Origin: JAEZHK01 sp964575255
Lineage (GTDB): Bacteria; Bacillota; Clostridia; Christensenellales; Aristaeellaceae
DNA length: 64,000 nt
Direction of reading: 5' to 3'
NCBI GenBank assembly: GCA_964575255.1
Contig: CAZNPZ010000001.1
Coordinates: 62,001 to 126,000 of the forward strand
A program made the translations under genes and the position numbers. Each line of letters starts with the position of its first letter. Position 1 is the first letter of the stretch. Below the pieces are notes generated by a model. It searched no databases. It worked only from the letters and a program-made list of their open reading frames with translations, and was not told the DNA's origin. Positions 34,037 through 42,500 of the stretch are shown in pieces.

Positions 34037-34294
34037 ATGGAGAAGAGACTGGGCATTGTCGGAATCGTGGTAGAGGACCCCTCGTGCGTGGACAGGGTCA
34101 ACGCGGTGCTGCACGACCACGCGGATTTGATCGTTGGCCGAATGGGCCTGCCCCACCGCGAACGTGGCGTGTCGGTGATCGCGCTGATCGTGGATGGCTC
34201 CAACGACGAGATCAGCGCGCTGACCGGAAAGCTGGGCAGGGTCTCCGGCGCGAGCGTGAAATCCATGATCGCGAAGACCAATCAACAACCGTAA
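34037..34294 (+). CDS. TM1266-family putative regulator of the iron-only hydrogenase system
   Basis: The 85-residue protein (MEKRLGIVGIVVEDPSCVDR to KSMIAKTNQQP) matches the small ACT/NikR-like proteins annotated as iron-only hydrogenase system regulators, first seen as TM1266 in Thermotoga. They have no DNA-binding domain of their own, and their mode of action is unproven. GGAGG (34025-34029) is 7 nt from the ATG, directly after the leader terminator. It is followed by hydG after 14 bp. Confidence 0.88.
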   Translation: MEKRLGIVGIVVEDPSCVDRVNAVLHDHADLIVGRMGLPHRERGVSVIALIVDGSNDEISALTGKLGRVSGASVKSMIAKTNQQP

Positions 34295-34308
34295 AGGACG
34301 TGCGTGAA

Positions 34309-35760
34309 ATGAGCTTTCTTGAGAAATACAAGCAGGAATTTGAAGTCTACGACCGGATGGAGAAGGATTTCATCGACGACGACAAAATCTGGCAACAGCT
34401 GAACAAATGGGAAAATCCGTCCAAAGAGGACGTTCGGCGGGTTCTCAAAAAGGCGGAGGGCTGCGTGCGGCTGGAACCGGAGGAGACCGCGATACTTCTG
34501 CAAAACAAGGATGAGGAGACCATCCGAGAGATGTACGCGCTGGCGCACCGCCTGAAGGAAGAGGTCTACGGCGACCGGATCGTGTTCTTCGCGCCGCTCT
34601 ACATCTCGGACGAGTGCGCGAACAACTGCGTGTACTGCGGCTTTCGTGCCAGCAACCGCGCCATCCGCCGAAAGACGCTCACCATGGATGAGATCGAGCG
34701 GGAAGTCAAAATCATGACCAGCGAGGGCCAGAAGCGCACGGTGCTGGTCTACGGCGAATCCCCGGTGACGGACATCGACTTTCTATGTAAATCCATTGAG
34801 AAGGTGTACTCCGTCAAGAGCGAGCACAGCGAGATTCGCAGGGCCAACATCAACTGCGCGCCGCTGACCGTGGAGGAACTGAGGCGGCTCAAGGACGTCG
34901 GCATCGGAACCTTCCAGGTCTTTCAGGAGACCTATCACCACGAGACCTACCGCCGCGTCCACCCGAAGGGCACCATCAAGGGCCACTACCGCTGGCGTCT
35001 GTACGCGATGGACCGCGCGCAGCAGGCGGGCGTGGACGACGTGGGGCTGGGCGTGCTGTTCGGGCTGTACGACTGGCGCTTTGAGGTGATGGGGCTCCTC
35101 TACCACACGATCCATCTGGAAGAGACGTTCGGCGGCGTCGGCCCGCACACGATCTCCTTCCCCCGCATCACGCCCGCGACCGGCACGCCCTACTCCGAGC
35201 ACCCGGAGTACGCCGTCAGCGACGAGGACTTCAAAAAGCTGGTGGCGGTTCTTAGACTGTCCGTCCCCTACACCGGCCTCATCTGCACCGCGCGGGAACC
35301 CGACCGCGTGCGGCGCGAGGTGATCCCGCTGGGCGTTTCGCAGATCGACGGCGGCACGCGCATCGGCGTGGGCGCGTACCAGAATTCGGAGCGCGCGAAC
35401 GCGCTGCCCGATCAGGAGCAGTTCTCCATCGGCGACGACAGGCCGCTGGATGAAATCGTTCAGGAAGTATGCGGCATGGGTTGCGTGCCCTCGTTCTGCA
35501 CCGCGTGCTACCGCGCCGGGCGCACCGGCGACCACTTCATGAAGGTCGCGAAGTCGAAATTCGTCCATAACTACTGCATCCCGAACGCGCTGTTTACCTT
35601 GAAGGAATACCTTCTGGACTATGCGTCGCCGCAAGCCCGCGTAAAGGGCGAGGAAACCATTCGCACGCACCTGGAGCGGTTCAAGAACGATTCCGTGTAT
35701 GACAGAATTGTCGCCACGCTGAAGAGAATCGAGGATGGCGAGCGCGACCTTCGGCTGTAG
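34309..35760 (+). CDS. hydG: [FeFe]-hydrogenase H-cluster maturase HydG
   Basis: HydG cleaves tyrosine to supply the CO and cyanide ligands of the H-cluster. The 483-residue protein has the radical-SAM motif C-x3-C-x2-C in CANNCVYCGFRASN (near residue 100) and the ThiH-like barrel (FQVFQETYHHETYRRVHP, GLGVLFGLYDWRFE). The C-terminal auxiliary-cluster region is CVPSFCTACYRAGRTGDHFM. Start ATG 34309 follows AAAGGACG. Its length equals known HydG proteins (about 470). It is the second gene of the maturation operon. Confidence 0.97.
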   Translation: MSFLEKYKQEFEVYDRMEKDFIDDDKIWQQLNKWENPSKEDVRRVLKKAEGCVRLEPEETAILLQNKDEETIREMYALAHRLKEEVYGDRIVFFAPLYISDECANNCVYCGFRASNRAIRRKTLTMDEIEREVKIMTSEGQKRTVLVYGESPVTDIDFLCKSIEKVYSVKSEHSEIRRANINCAPLTVEELRRLKDVGIGTFQVFQETYHHETYRRVHPKGTIKGHYRWRLYAMDRAQQAGVDDVGLGVLFGLYDWRFEVMGLLYHTIHLEETFGGVGPHTISFPRITPATGTPYSEHPEYAVSDEDFKKLVAVLRLSVPYTGLICTAREPDRVRREVIPLGVSQIDGGTRIGVGAYQNSERANALPDQEQFSIGDDRPLDEIVQEVCGMGCVPSFCTACYRAGRTGDHFMKVAKSKFVHNYCIPNALFTLKEYLLDYASPQARVKGEETIRTHLERFKNDSVYDRIVATLKRIEDGERDLRL

Positions 35761-35770
35761 GAGTGATTTG

Positions 35771-36892
35771 ATGGATCTTCCAAAGGAAGCAAAGGGCTTT
35801 TCGGACTGGCTGAACGACCTTCAAAAAACAGAACTCGCTGCCGTGCTCCGATTCTTTCTCACGAAGGCAAGCCCGGAGGAACTTGAAGCGCTTCGGCGGA
35901 TGGCCGCAGAAACACGCGAGGCGCATTACGGGAAAACAGTGTACTTCCGCGGCCTGATCGAGTTCACCAGCCACTGCAAGAACGACTGCTTCTACTGCGG
36001 CCTGTGCAGGAGTAACTGTAGCGCTGTCCGCTACAGGCTGTCGGAGGAGGAAATTCTTGGCTGCTGCGAAAAGGGCCACGCGCTGGGTTTCCGCACGTTC
36101 GTATTGCAGGGCGGCGAAGATCCGTACTTTACCGACGACCGCATGTGCGGGATCGTCTCCAGGATCAAATCGCGCTTCCCGGACTGCGCGGTGACGCTGT
36201 CCCTCGGCGAGCGCAGCCAGGAATCCTACCGCCGCTTGTACGAGGCAGGTGCTGATCGCTACCTTCTTCGCCACGAGACTGCGGATGAAGAACACTACCG
36301 GATGCTGCACCCCGCCGGGATGCGCCTTGAAAACCGCAAACAGTGCCTCTACGAGCTCAGGGAGATCGGTTTTCAGGTGGGCGCGGGCTTCATGGTGGAG
36401 TCCCCGTACCAGACGTTTGAAACACTGGCGGAGGACTTCCTGTTCCTCCGGGAACTTAAGCCCCACATGGTGGGCATCGGCCCGTTCATCCCGCAGAAGG
36501 ACACGCGCTTCCGCGATTTTCCCACACCCACCGCGTCAAGGACACTGATCCTTCTGTCGCTGGTTCGGCTGCTGCTTCCGAAGGTTTTGCTTCCCGCCAC
36601 CACGGCGCTGGGAACGGTCGATCCGAAAGGCCGCGAGAAAGGACTTGCCGCCGGGGCGAATGTCGTGATGCCCAACCTCTCCCCCGTCGCGCACCGGAAA
36701 GACTACGCGCTGTACGACAACAAGATCTGCACCGGCGAGGAAGCGGCGGAGTGCCTCGCATGCCTGTCCCGACGGATCGGGTCTGCGGGTTTCACGCCGG
36801 AATTCTCGCGCGGCGACCATCCGGACGCGCGCGTCCGTCATACCATCCAATCTGTACAGTCTGTCATGAAGGAGGGGTGCGCGTGCGGATAG
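35771..36892 (+). CDS. hydE: [FeFe]-hydrogenase H-cluster maturase HydE
   Basis: HydE is the second radical-SAM maturase and works on the organometallic precursor made by HydG on the way to the dithiomethylamine bridge. The 373-residue protein has the motif C-x3-C-x2-C in SHCKNDCFYCGLCRSN and the family blocks VLQGGEDPYFTD and VGIGPFIPQKDTRF. ATG 35771 follows TAGGAG, 10 bp after hydG. A BioB-like C-terminus (LPATTALGTVDPKGREKGLA and GANVVMPNLSP) is complete. Confidence 0.96.
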   Translation: MDLPKEAKGFSDWLNDLQKTELAAVLRFFLTKASPEELEALRRMAAETREAHYGKTVYFRGLIEFTSHCKNDCFYCGLCRSNCSAVRYRLSEEEILGCCEKGHALGFRTFVLQGGEDPYFTDDRMCGIVSRIKSRFPDCAVTLSLGERSQESYRRLYEAGADRYLLRHETADEEHYRMLHPAGMRLENRKQCLYELREIGFQVGAGFMVESPYQTFETLAEDFLFLRELKPHMVGIGPFIPQKDTRFRDFPTPTASRTLILLSLVRLLLPKVLLPATTALGTVDPKGREKGLAAGANVVMPNLSPVAHRKDYALYDNKICTGEEAAECLACLSRRIGSAGFTPEFSRGDHPDARVRHTIQSVQSVMKEGCACG

Positions 36893-38304
36893 AGCGCGAC
36901 ATGCTGGGGTACTTCCCCGTCCCGGACGGCGCGACCTACGGCATTCACACCGCGCGGGCGCTTGAAAACTTCAAAATTTCATGCGTATCGATGCATCCTG
37001 CGCTTGTCGAAGCGCTGGTCGTCGTTAAAAAGGCCGCCGCCGTCACCAACCGGGACATCGGCAAACTGAAACCGGACATCGCGGACGCGATTATTCGGGC
37101 GTGTGATGCGGTGCTTTCCGGCGCCCTTCGGGATCAATTCCCCGTTGACGCGATGCAGGGCGGCGCGGGCACGTCCGCCAATATGAACGTCAACGAAGTG
37201 CTGGCGAACATGGCGATAGAAATACTTGGCGGGCAGAAGGGTGATTATGCACTCGTCCATCCGCTCGATCACGTCAACCTGCATCAGTCCACCAACGACG
37301 TGTTCCCGACGGCGGTGCGCATCGCGGCGATCCGGCTGTTAAAACCGGTGTCGGAGAAATTCGCGCTGCTTCAAAGCGCGTTGCAGGAAAAAGAAGAGGA
37401 ATTCTCGGACGTCCTGAAGGTGGGTCGGACGCAGCTGCAGGACGCGGTGCCCATCACGCTGGGGCAGGAATTCGGCGCGTGGGCGCAGGCGGTCGCGCGC
37501 GACCGCTGGCGGCTGTACAAGGCGGAGGAGCGGCTTCGGCAGGTGTCGATCGGCGGCACCGCCGTGGGCACCGGCTTGAACGCGCCCCGCGCCTACGTGT
37601 TTGGGATGATCGAGCGCCTCCGCGCGCTGACCGGCATCGGCCTCGCGCGCGCGGAGTACATGATGGATCCAACGCAAAACTGTGATGTGTTCGTGGAAGT
37701 CTCCGGGCTTCTGAAGGCCTCGGCGGTCAGCCTTTCCAAGATCGCGAGCGATATGCGGCTGCTCGCCTCCGGCCCGCGCGGCGGCATCGGGGAAATCAAG
37801 CTGCCTGCGGTACAGGCGGGCTCGTCGATCATGCCGGGCAAGGTCAACCCGGTGATCTGCGAAGCGGTCAATCAGGTTGCGTTTCAGGTGATGGCGGACG
37901 ATCTGGCGGTGACGCTGGCGGCGCAGTCCGGTCAGTTGGAACTGAACGCGTTCCTGCCGCTGATTGCGAAGAACCTGTTTGAGATGCTTGACCTGTTGAA
38001 CAATGTCATAGGACTGTTCGTGGAGCGTTGCGTACGCGGCATCGAAGCCGACCGGGAGTCCTGCCAGAGGAACCTTGAATCCGGCTACACGCTGGCCACG
38101 GCGCTGGTCGGGCGTCTTGGCTATGATAAGGCCTCCGAAGTAGCGACGGAATGCCGAAATACAGGAAAAACCGTCCGGGACGTGGCGCTCGGAAAGAATC
38201 TTGTCATGGATGCGGAATTTGACGCGCTGACGCGACCGGAAAAGCTGACCGCGCCGGGCGGCGGAACGACGGCGGGTAAAACGGAGGAATACGGATGGAC
38301 ATGA
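36883..38304 (+). CDS. aspA: Aspartate ammonia-lyase in the hydrogenase maturation operon
   Basis: The 473-residue protein belongs to the fumarase/aspartase superfamily; the signature GSSIMPGKVNPVICEAVNQV is intact. The N-terminal YGIHTARALENFKIS and GAGTSANMNVNEVLAN favour aspartate ammonia-lyase, which makes fumarate and ammonia from aspartate. GTG 36883 follows GGAGGGG and overlaps hydE by 10 bp; it in turn overlaps hydF by 10 bp. Such a gene between hydE and hydF is known in other clostridial maturation operons, where it may supply ammonia for the azadithiolate bridge; that role is inference. Confidence 0.93.
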   Translation: MRIERDMLGYFPVPDGATYGIHTARALENFKISCVSMHPALVEALVVVKKAAAVTNRDIGKLKPDIADAIIRACDAVLSGALRDQFPVDAMQGGAGTSANMNVNEVLANMAIEILGGQKGDYALVHPLDHVNLHQSTNDVFPTAVRIAAIRLLKPVSEKFALLQSALQEKEEEFSDVLKVGRTQLQDAVPITLGQEFGAWAQAVARDRWRLYKAEERLRQVSIGGTAVGTGLNAPRAYVFGMIERLRALTGIGLARAEYMMDPTQNCDVFVEVSGLLKASAVSLSKIASDMRLLASGPRGGIGEIKLPAVQAGSSIMPGKVNPVICEAVNQVAFQVMADDLAVTLAAQSGQLELNAFLPLIAKNLFEMLDLLNNVIGLFVERCVRGIEADRESCQRNLESGYTLATALVGRLGYDKASEVATECRNTGKTVRDVALGKNLVMDAEFDALTRPEKLTAPGGGTTAGKTEEYGWT

Positions 38305-39518
38305 ATCAGACCCCGATGGCGAACCGCTTCGCGATTGGGCTTTTCGGGCGGCGGAACGCGGGGAAATCGTCGCTGATCAACGCGCTGGCCGGTCAGCCCA
38401 TCGCGGTCACGAGTGACGTGCCGGGCACCACCACCGACCCGGTAAAAAAGGCGATGGAACTGCTCCCGATCGGCCCGGTGGTGCTGATCGACACCGCAGG
38501 GCTTGACGACGAGGGGGAACTTGGCTTAAAGCGCGTCGAAAAGGCGTATGAGGAACTTAGGCGCTGCAACCTCGCGCTCGTCGTCATCGACGCGGCGGCA
38601 GGCGTCACCCAATTTGAGGAAGAATTCCTTGAACAGTTGAAGCGGCGGCATATCCCCGCCCTGCTGGTCATCAACAAGTGTGATCAAGCGGCGGCACCGG
38701 ATGTTCCCGCGCTTTCGGCGAAACTGGAAATTCCGTGCGTGGCGGTCAGCGCGCTGACCGGCTTCGGAGTTGACAGGTTGAAAGATAAGATCGTCGATGC
38801 GTCACGCATCGAGGATGAGGAACCCGCGCTGGTGGGCGACCTGATCCACACCGGGGACACCATTGTGCTTGTCACGCCCATCGACAAGGCCGCCCCCAAG
38901 GGACGGCTGATCCTGCCGCAGCAGCAGACCATCCGGGACATTCTGGAGCGGGACGCGATCGCGCTCGTCGTCAAGGAGCATGAACTCAGGCGCGCGCTGG
39001 AAACGCTGCGCGAGCCGCCCGCCCTCGTGATCACAGACTCGCAGGCGTTTCTGAAAGTCGCGGCGGACGCGCCGCCGGAAGTCCCGTTGACCTCGTTCTC
39101 GATCCTGTTTGCGCGGCAGAAGGGCGACCTAACCCAGATGGTGCGGGGTGTCAAACGTATCGAGCGGCTCGCGCCTGGCGACAGGATTCTGATCGTCGAA
39201 GGCTGCACCCACCACCGCCAGTCGGACGACATCGGCACGGTGAAGATCCCGCGCTGGATCCGCCAAATCGCGGGCGGTGGGATCGAATTTGAGTGGGCGA
39301 GCGGCGCGTGTTTCCCGAAGGATGTCTCCGGGTATGCGCTGGTCGTTCACTGCGGCGGCTGTATGTTGAACCGGCGGGAGATGAACTTCCGGGTGGAGGA
39401 AGCCGCGCGGCAGGGCGTCTCGGTCACCAACTACGGCGTCCTGATCGCGTATGTACTGGGTATCCTTCCAAGGGCGCTTCAGCCATTTTCCGCTGCGCGG
39501 CTTGCGCTCGATGAATAG
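38295..39518 (+). CDS. hydF: [FeFe]-hydrogenase maturation GTPase HydF
   Basis: HydF is the GTPase scaffold on which the di-iron subcluster is finished and passed to hydrogenase. The 407-residue protein has the G-domain motifs GRRNAGKSSLINAL (G1), DTAGLDDEGELG (G3) and NKCD (G4). The C-terminal cluster-binding residues are Cys and His in GCTHH and the CGGC pair in HCGGCMLNRREM. No hydrogenase catalytic subunit is encoded in the window, so the target enzyme lies elsewhere. The gene is last in the operon. Confidence 0.97.
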   Translation: MDMNQTPMANRFAIGLFGRRNAGKSSLINALAGQPIAVTSDVPGTTTDPVKKAMELLPIGPVVLIDTAGLDDEGELGLKRVEKAYEELRRCNLALVVIDAAAGVTQFEEEFLEQLKRRHIPALLVINKCDQAAAPDVPALSAKLEIPCVAVSALTGFGVDRLKDKIVDASRIEDEEPALVGDLIHTGDTIVLVTPIDKAAPKGRLILPQQQTIRDILERDAIALVVKEHELRRALETLREPPALVITDSQAFLKVAADAPPEVPLTSFSILFARQKGDLTQMVRGVKRIERLAPGDRILIVEGCTHHRQSDDIGTVKIPRWIRQIAGGGIEFEWASGACFPKDVSGYALVVHCGGCMLNRREMNFRVEEAARQGVSVTNYGVLIAYVLGILPRALQPFSAARLALDE

Positions 39519-39526
39519 CCCATGAT

Positions 39527-39567
39527 AAAGCGGCTGCCGCGCGCAAAGCGCAGACAGCCGCTTTTGT
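39527..39567. terminator. Bidirectional terminator between hydF and the arginine operon
   Basis: AAAGCGGCTG (39527-39536) pairs with CAGCCGCTTT (39555-39564), with a nested GCGC/GCGC pairing inside and T-rich sequence (TTTTGTTT) after it on the plus strand. Confidence 0.75.
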
Positions 39568-39572
39568 TTCAA

Positions 39573-42500
39573 TCAGACTTCGATGTCGCCATCGTAATCC
39601 CGCTGCGCGTCCCCGGTCATCTTGAGATCGGTCTCGGTCAGTCGGATGATGATCTGCCCGCCCGGCAGGTTGATCTGGATGTCCCGATCCTTCGGCGAGA
39701 AACCCAGCTTTACCGCGGCGGCGGCCACCGCGCAGGCGGCGGTGCCGCAGGATCGGGTTTCGCCGATGCCCCGCTCCCACACGCGCACGCGGAACAGTGT
39801 GGCGCTCATCCTCTGCGCAAACGAGATGTTGGCTCGCTTGGGGAAAATGGGCGCATGCTCCAGGATTGGCCCGAATTTCGCCACGTCCACCGCGTCCACG
39901 TCGTCCACAAAGATCACACAGTGGGGGTTGCCCATCGAAAGGCAGGTAATGCGGAAGAATCCGCCGCCGATCGAGTAGGGCTGGTCGATCACCGCGCCCG
40001 CCTGCGCGGCTTCCGGGGTTACGTTCAGCATCGGAACCATCGAAGACCTGAAGTCGGGCAGACCCATGCCAACTTCGACGGAGTACACCTCGGCGTCCCG
40101 GATGTAGAGCCTGAGCGACTTCACGCCCGCGCCGGTCGCGATGCGCATCCGCTCATGGCGCACCCGCCCGCTCTCATAGAGATACTTCGCGACGCAGCGC
40201 ATCGCGTTGCCGCTGACCTCCCCTTGCGAGCCGTCGGCGTTGTACATCCGCATTGCGGCGTCTGCGATGTCGCTGGGCTCGATCAAGACCAACCCGTCGC
40301 CGCCGATGGATTTTCTGCGGCTTGAGAGCAGCACGCTGAGTGATTCCGGGCTTTCGATGGTCTGCTCGAAGCAGTCGAAGTAGATGTAGTCGTTGTCGCC
40401 GGTTCGGAGTTTGATAAAGTGCAGCTTTCTCCGGCGCGTCGGCAGATTTGAAATGTCCAGAAGTTCAATGTTTTTCTCGGAATAGTCCCCCGCGATGGCG
40501 CGTACCAGCGCGGACGCGGTGTCAAGACTGGTCAGACATGCGATCGACCGCTCGACGGCACGGCGGCGAAGCCTGACGCTGTCCCGCTGCGGGAGTAAAC
40601 CTTTGCTGGAAGTCGAGATCAGGTACTGGAGCTTTCCGCTGTCCATCAGTTCCCAGATGTCCTCATGCCCCTCATGCAGCTTCCCGACGGCGACCGCGTC
40701 GATCCCCGCGCGGGTGAGCGCGTCGTAGGTGCCCTGCGTGGCATACAGCGTGAAGCCCAACTCCCGGAATTGCCTTGCAATCGGGACGACCTCCGCCTTG
40801 TCGCGGTCGCGCACGGTGATCAGTACGCCGCCCTTATTGGCTATCTTGTACCCCGCCGCCAGCAGGCCTTTATAGATGGCCTCTTCCATCACGCGGCCGA
40901 TGCCCAGCACCTCGCCAGTGGACTTCATCTCCGGCCCCAGGTGGGTGTCCACGTCGGCCAGCTTCTCAAACGAGAACACCGGCACCTTGACCGCGGAGAA
41001 CACCGACTGCCTGTAGAGCCCCACGCCGTAACCCATGTCGCGCAGCTTTTCGCCAAGCATCGCGCGGGTGGCGATGTCCACGACGGGCAGGCCCGTCACC
41101 TTGCTGATGTAGGGGATCGTGCGGGACGCGCGGGGGTTGGCCTCGATCACGTAGACCTCGTTTTCGTAGATCACGTACTGGATGTTGATGAGCCCTTTTG
41201 TGCCCAGTTCCAGCGCCAGTTCCCGCGTGCAGTCGATTAATCGCTGCGTGACCGGGCCGGTCAGGTTCCACGCCGGGTAGACGGCGATGGAGTCGCCGGA
41301 GTGTACGCCCGCCCGCTCCACATGCTCCATGATGCCGGGGATCAGGATGTCGTCGCCGTCGCACACGGCGTCGACCTCCACTTCCGTGCCCATCAGGTAT
41401 TTATCGATCAGGATCGGGCTGTCGATGCCGCCGGCGAGGATGATGTTCATATACCGGACGATCTCCTCCGGTTCAAACGCGATGATCATGTTCTGGCCGC
41501 CCAATACGTAACTGGGGCGCACAAGCACCGGGTAGCCCAGTCGCTCGGCGGCCTTCAGCGCGTCTTCCAGCGTATACACGCCCGCGCCCTCCGGCCGCTT
41601 GATGCGCAGCCGGTTTAACACCTCGTCAAACCGCTCGCGGTTCTCGGCGGCGTCGATGGAATCGGCGGAAGTGCCTAAGACGTGTACGCCCATCGCGCCG
41701 AGGTGCTTCGTCAGCTTGATCGCTGTCTGACCGCCAAACGCCACCACCACGCCGTAGGGTTTTTCGGTCTCGATCACGCCGCGCACGTCCTCCGGCGTCA
41801 GCGGCTCAAAGTACAGCCGGTCGGCGGTGTCAAAGTCGGTGGACACGGTTTCGGGGTTGTTGTTGACCATCGCGACTTCGTAGCCCTGCTGCTTGAGCGT
41901 CCACACGCAGTGAACCGACGCGTAGTCAAACTCAATGCCCTGACCGATGCGGATCGGGCCGGAGCCGAACACGATCACCCGCTTTTTGCCGGTATTCTTC
42001 TTGGCGAGGAATTCCGCGGCCTCGTTTTCTTCATCGTAGGAGGCGTAGAAGTAGGGCGTTTCGGCCTCGAACTCGGCGGCGCAGGTGTCCACCATCTTGT
42101 AACCGATCTTCGCGGGATGCGCGATTTTTTGGCCGCTGATGCGCTCAATGGCTTTGTCCGGGTATCCGGCGCGCTTCGCGATCAGGTACAGGTCGTCATT
42201 CAGGCCTTGTTTCAGGGCGGACTCGATCTCGTAGAGCTTATAAAGCTTTGCGAGGAACCACTCGTCCACCAACGTGACTTCGTGCAATTGTTCAATGGAT
42301 ATCCCGCGCGCGATACCTTCGTACAGGAGGAACAGCCGCTCGTCGGTCGCCTGCCCGACGGTCGACAGGATTTCTTCTTCGGTCAGGTTCGCGAACTTCG
42401 GGCTTCTGGGCGTGTCCATCGAAATTTCCGCGCCGCGGATGGCCTTCATCAGCGCTTCCTCAAACGTCTGCGCGATGGCCATGACCTCGCCGGTTGCCTT

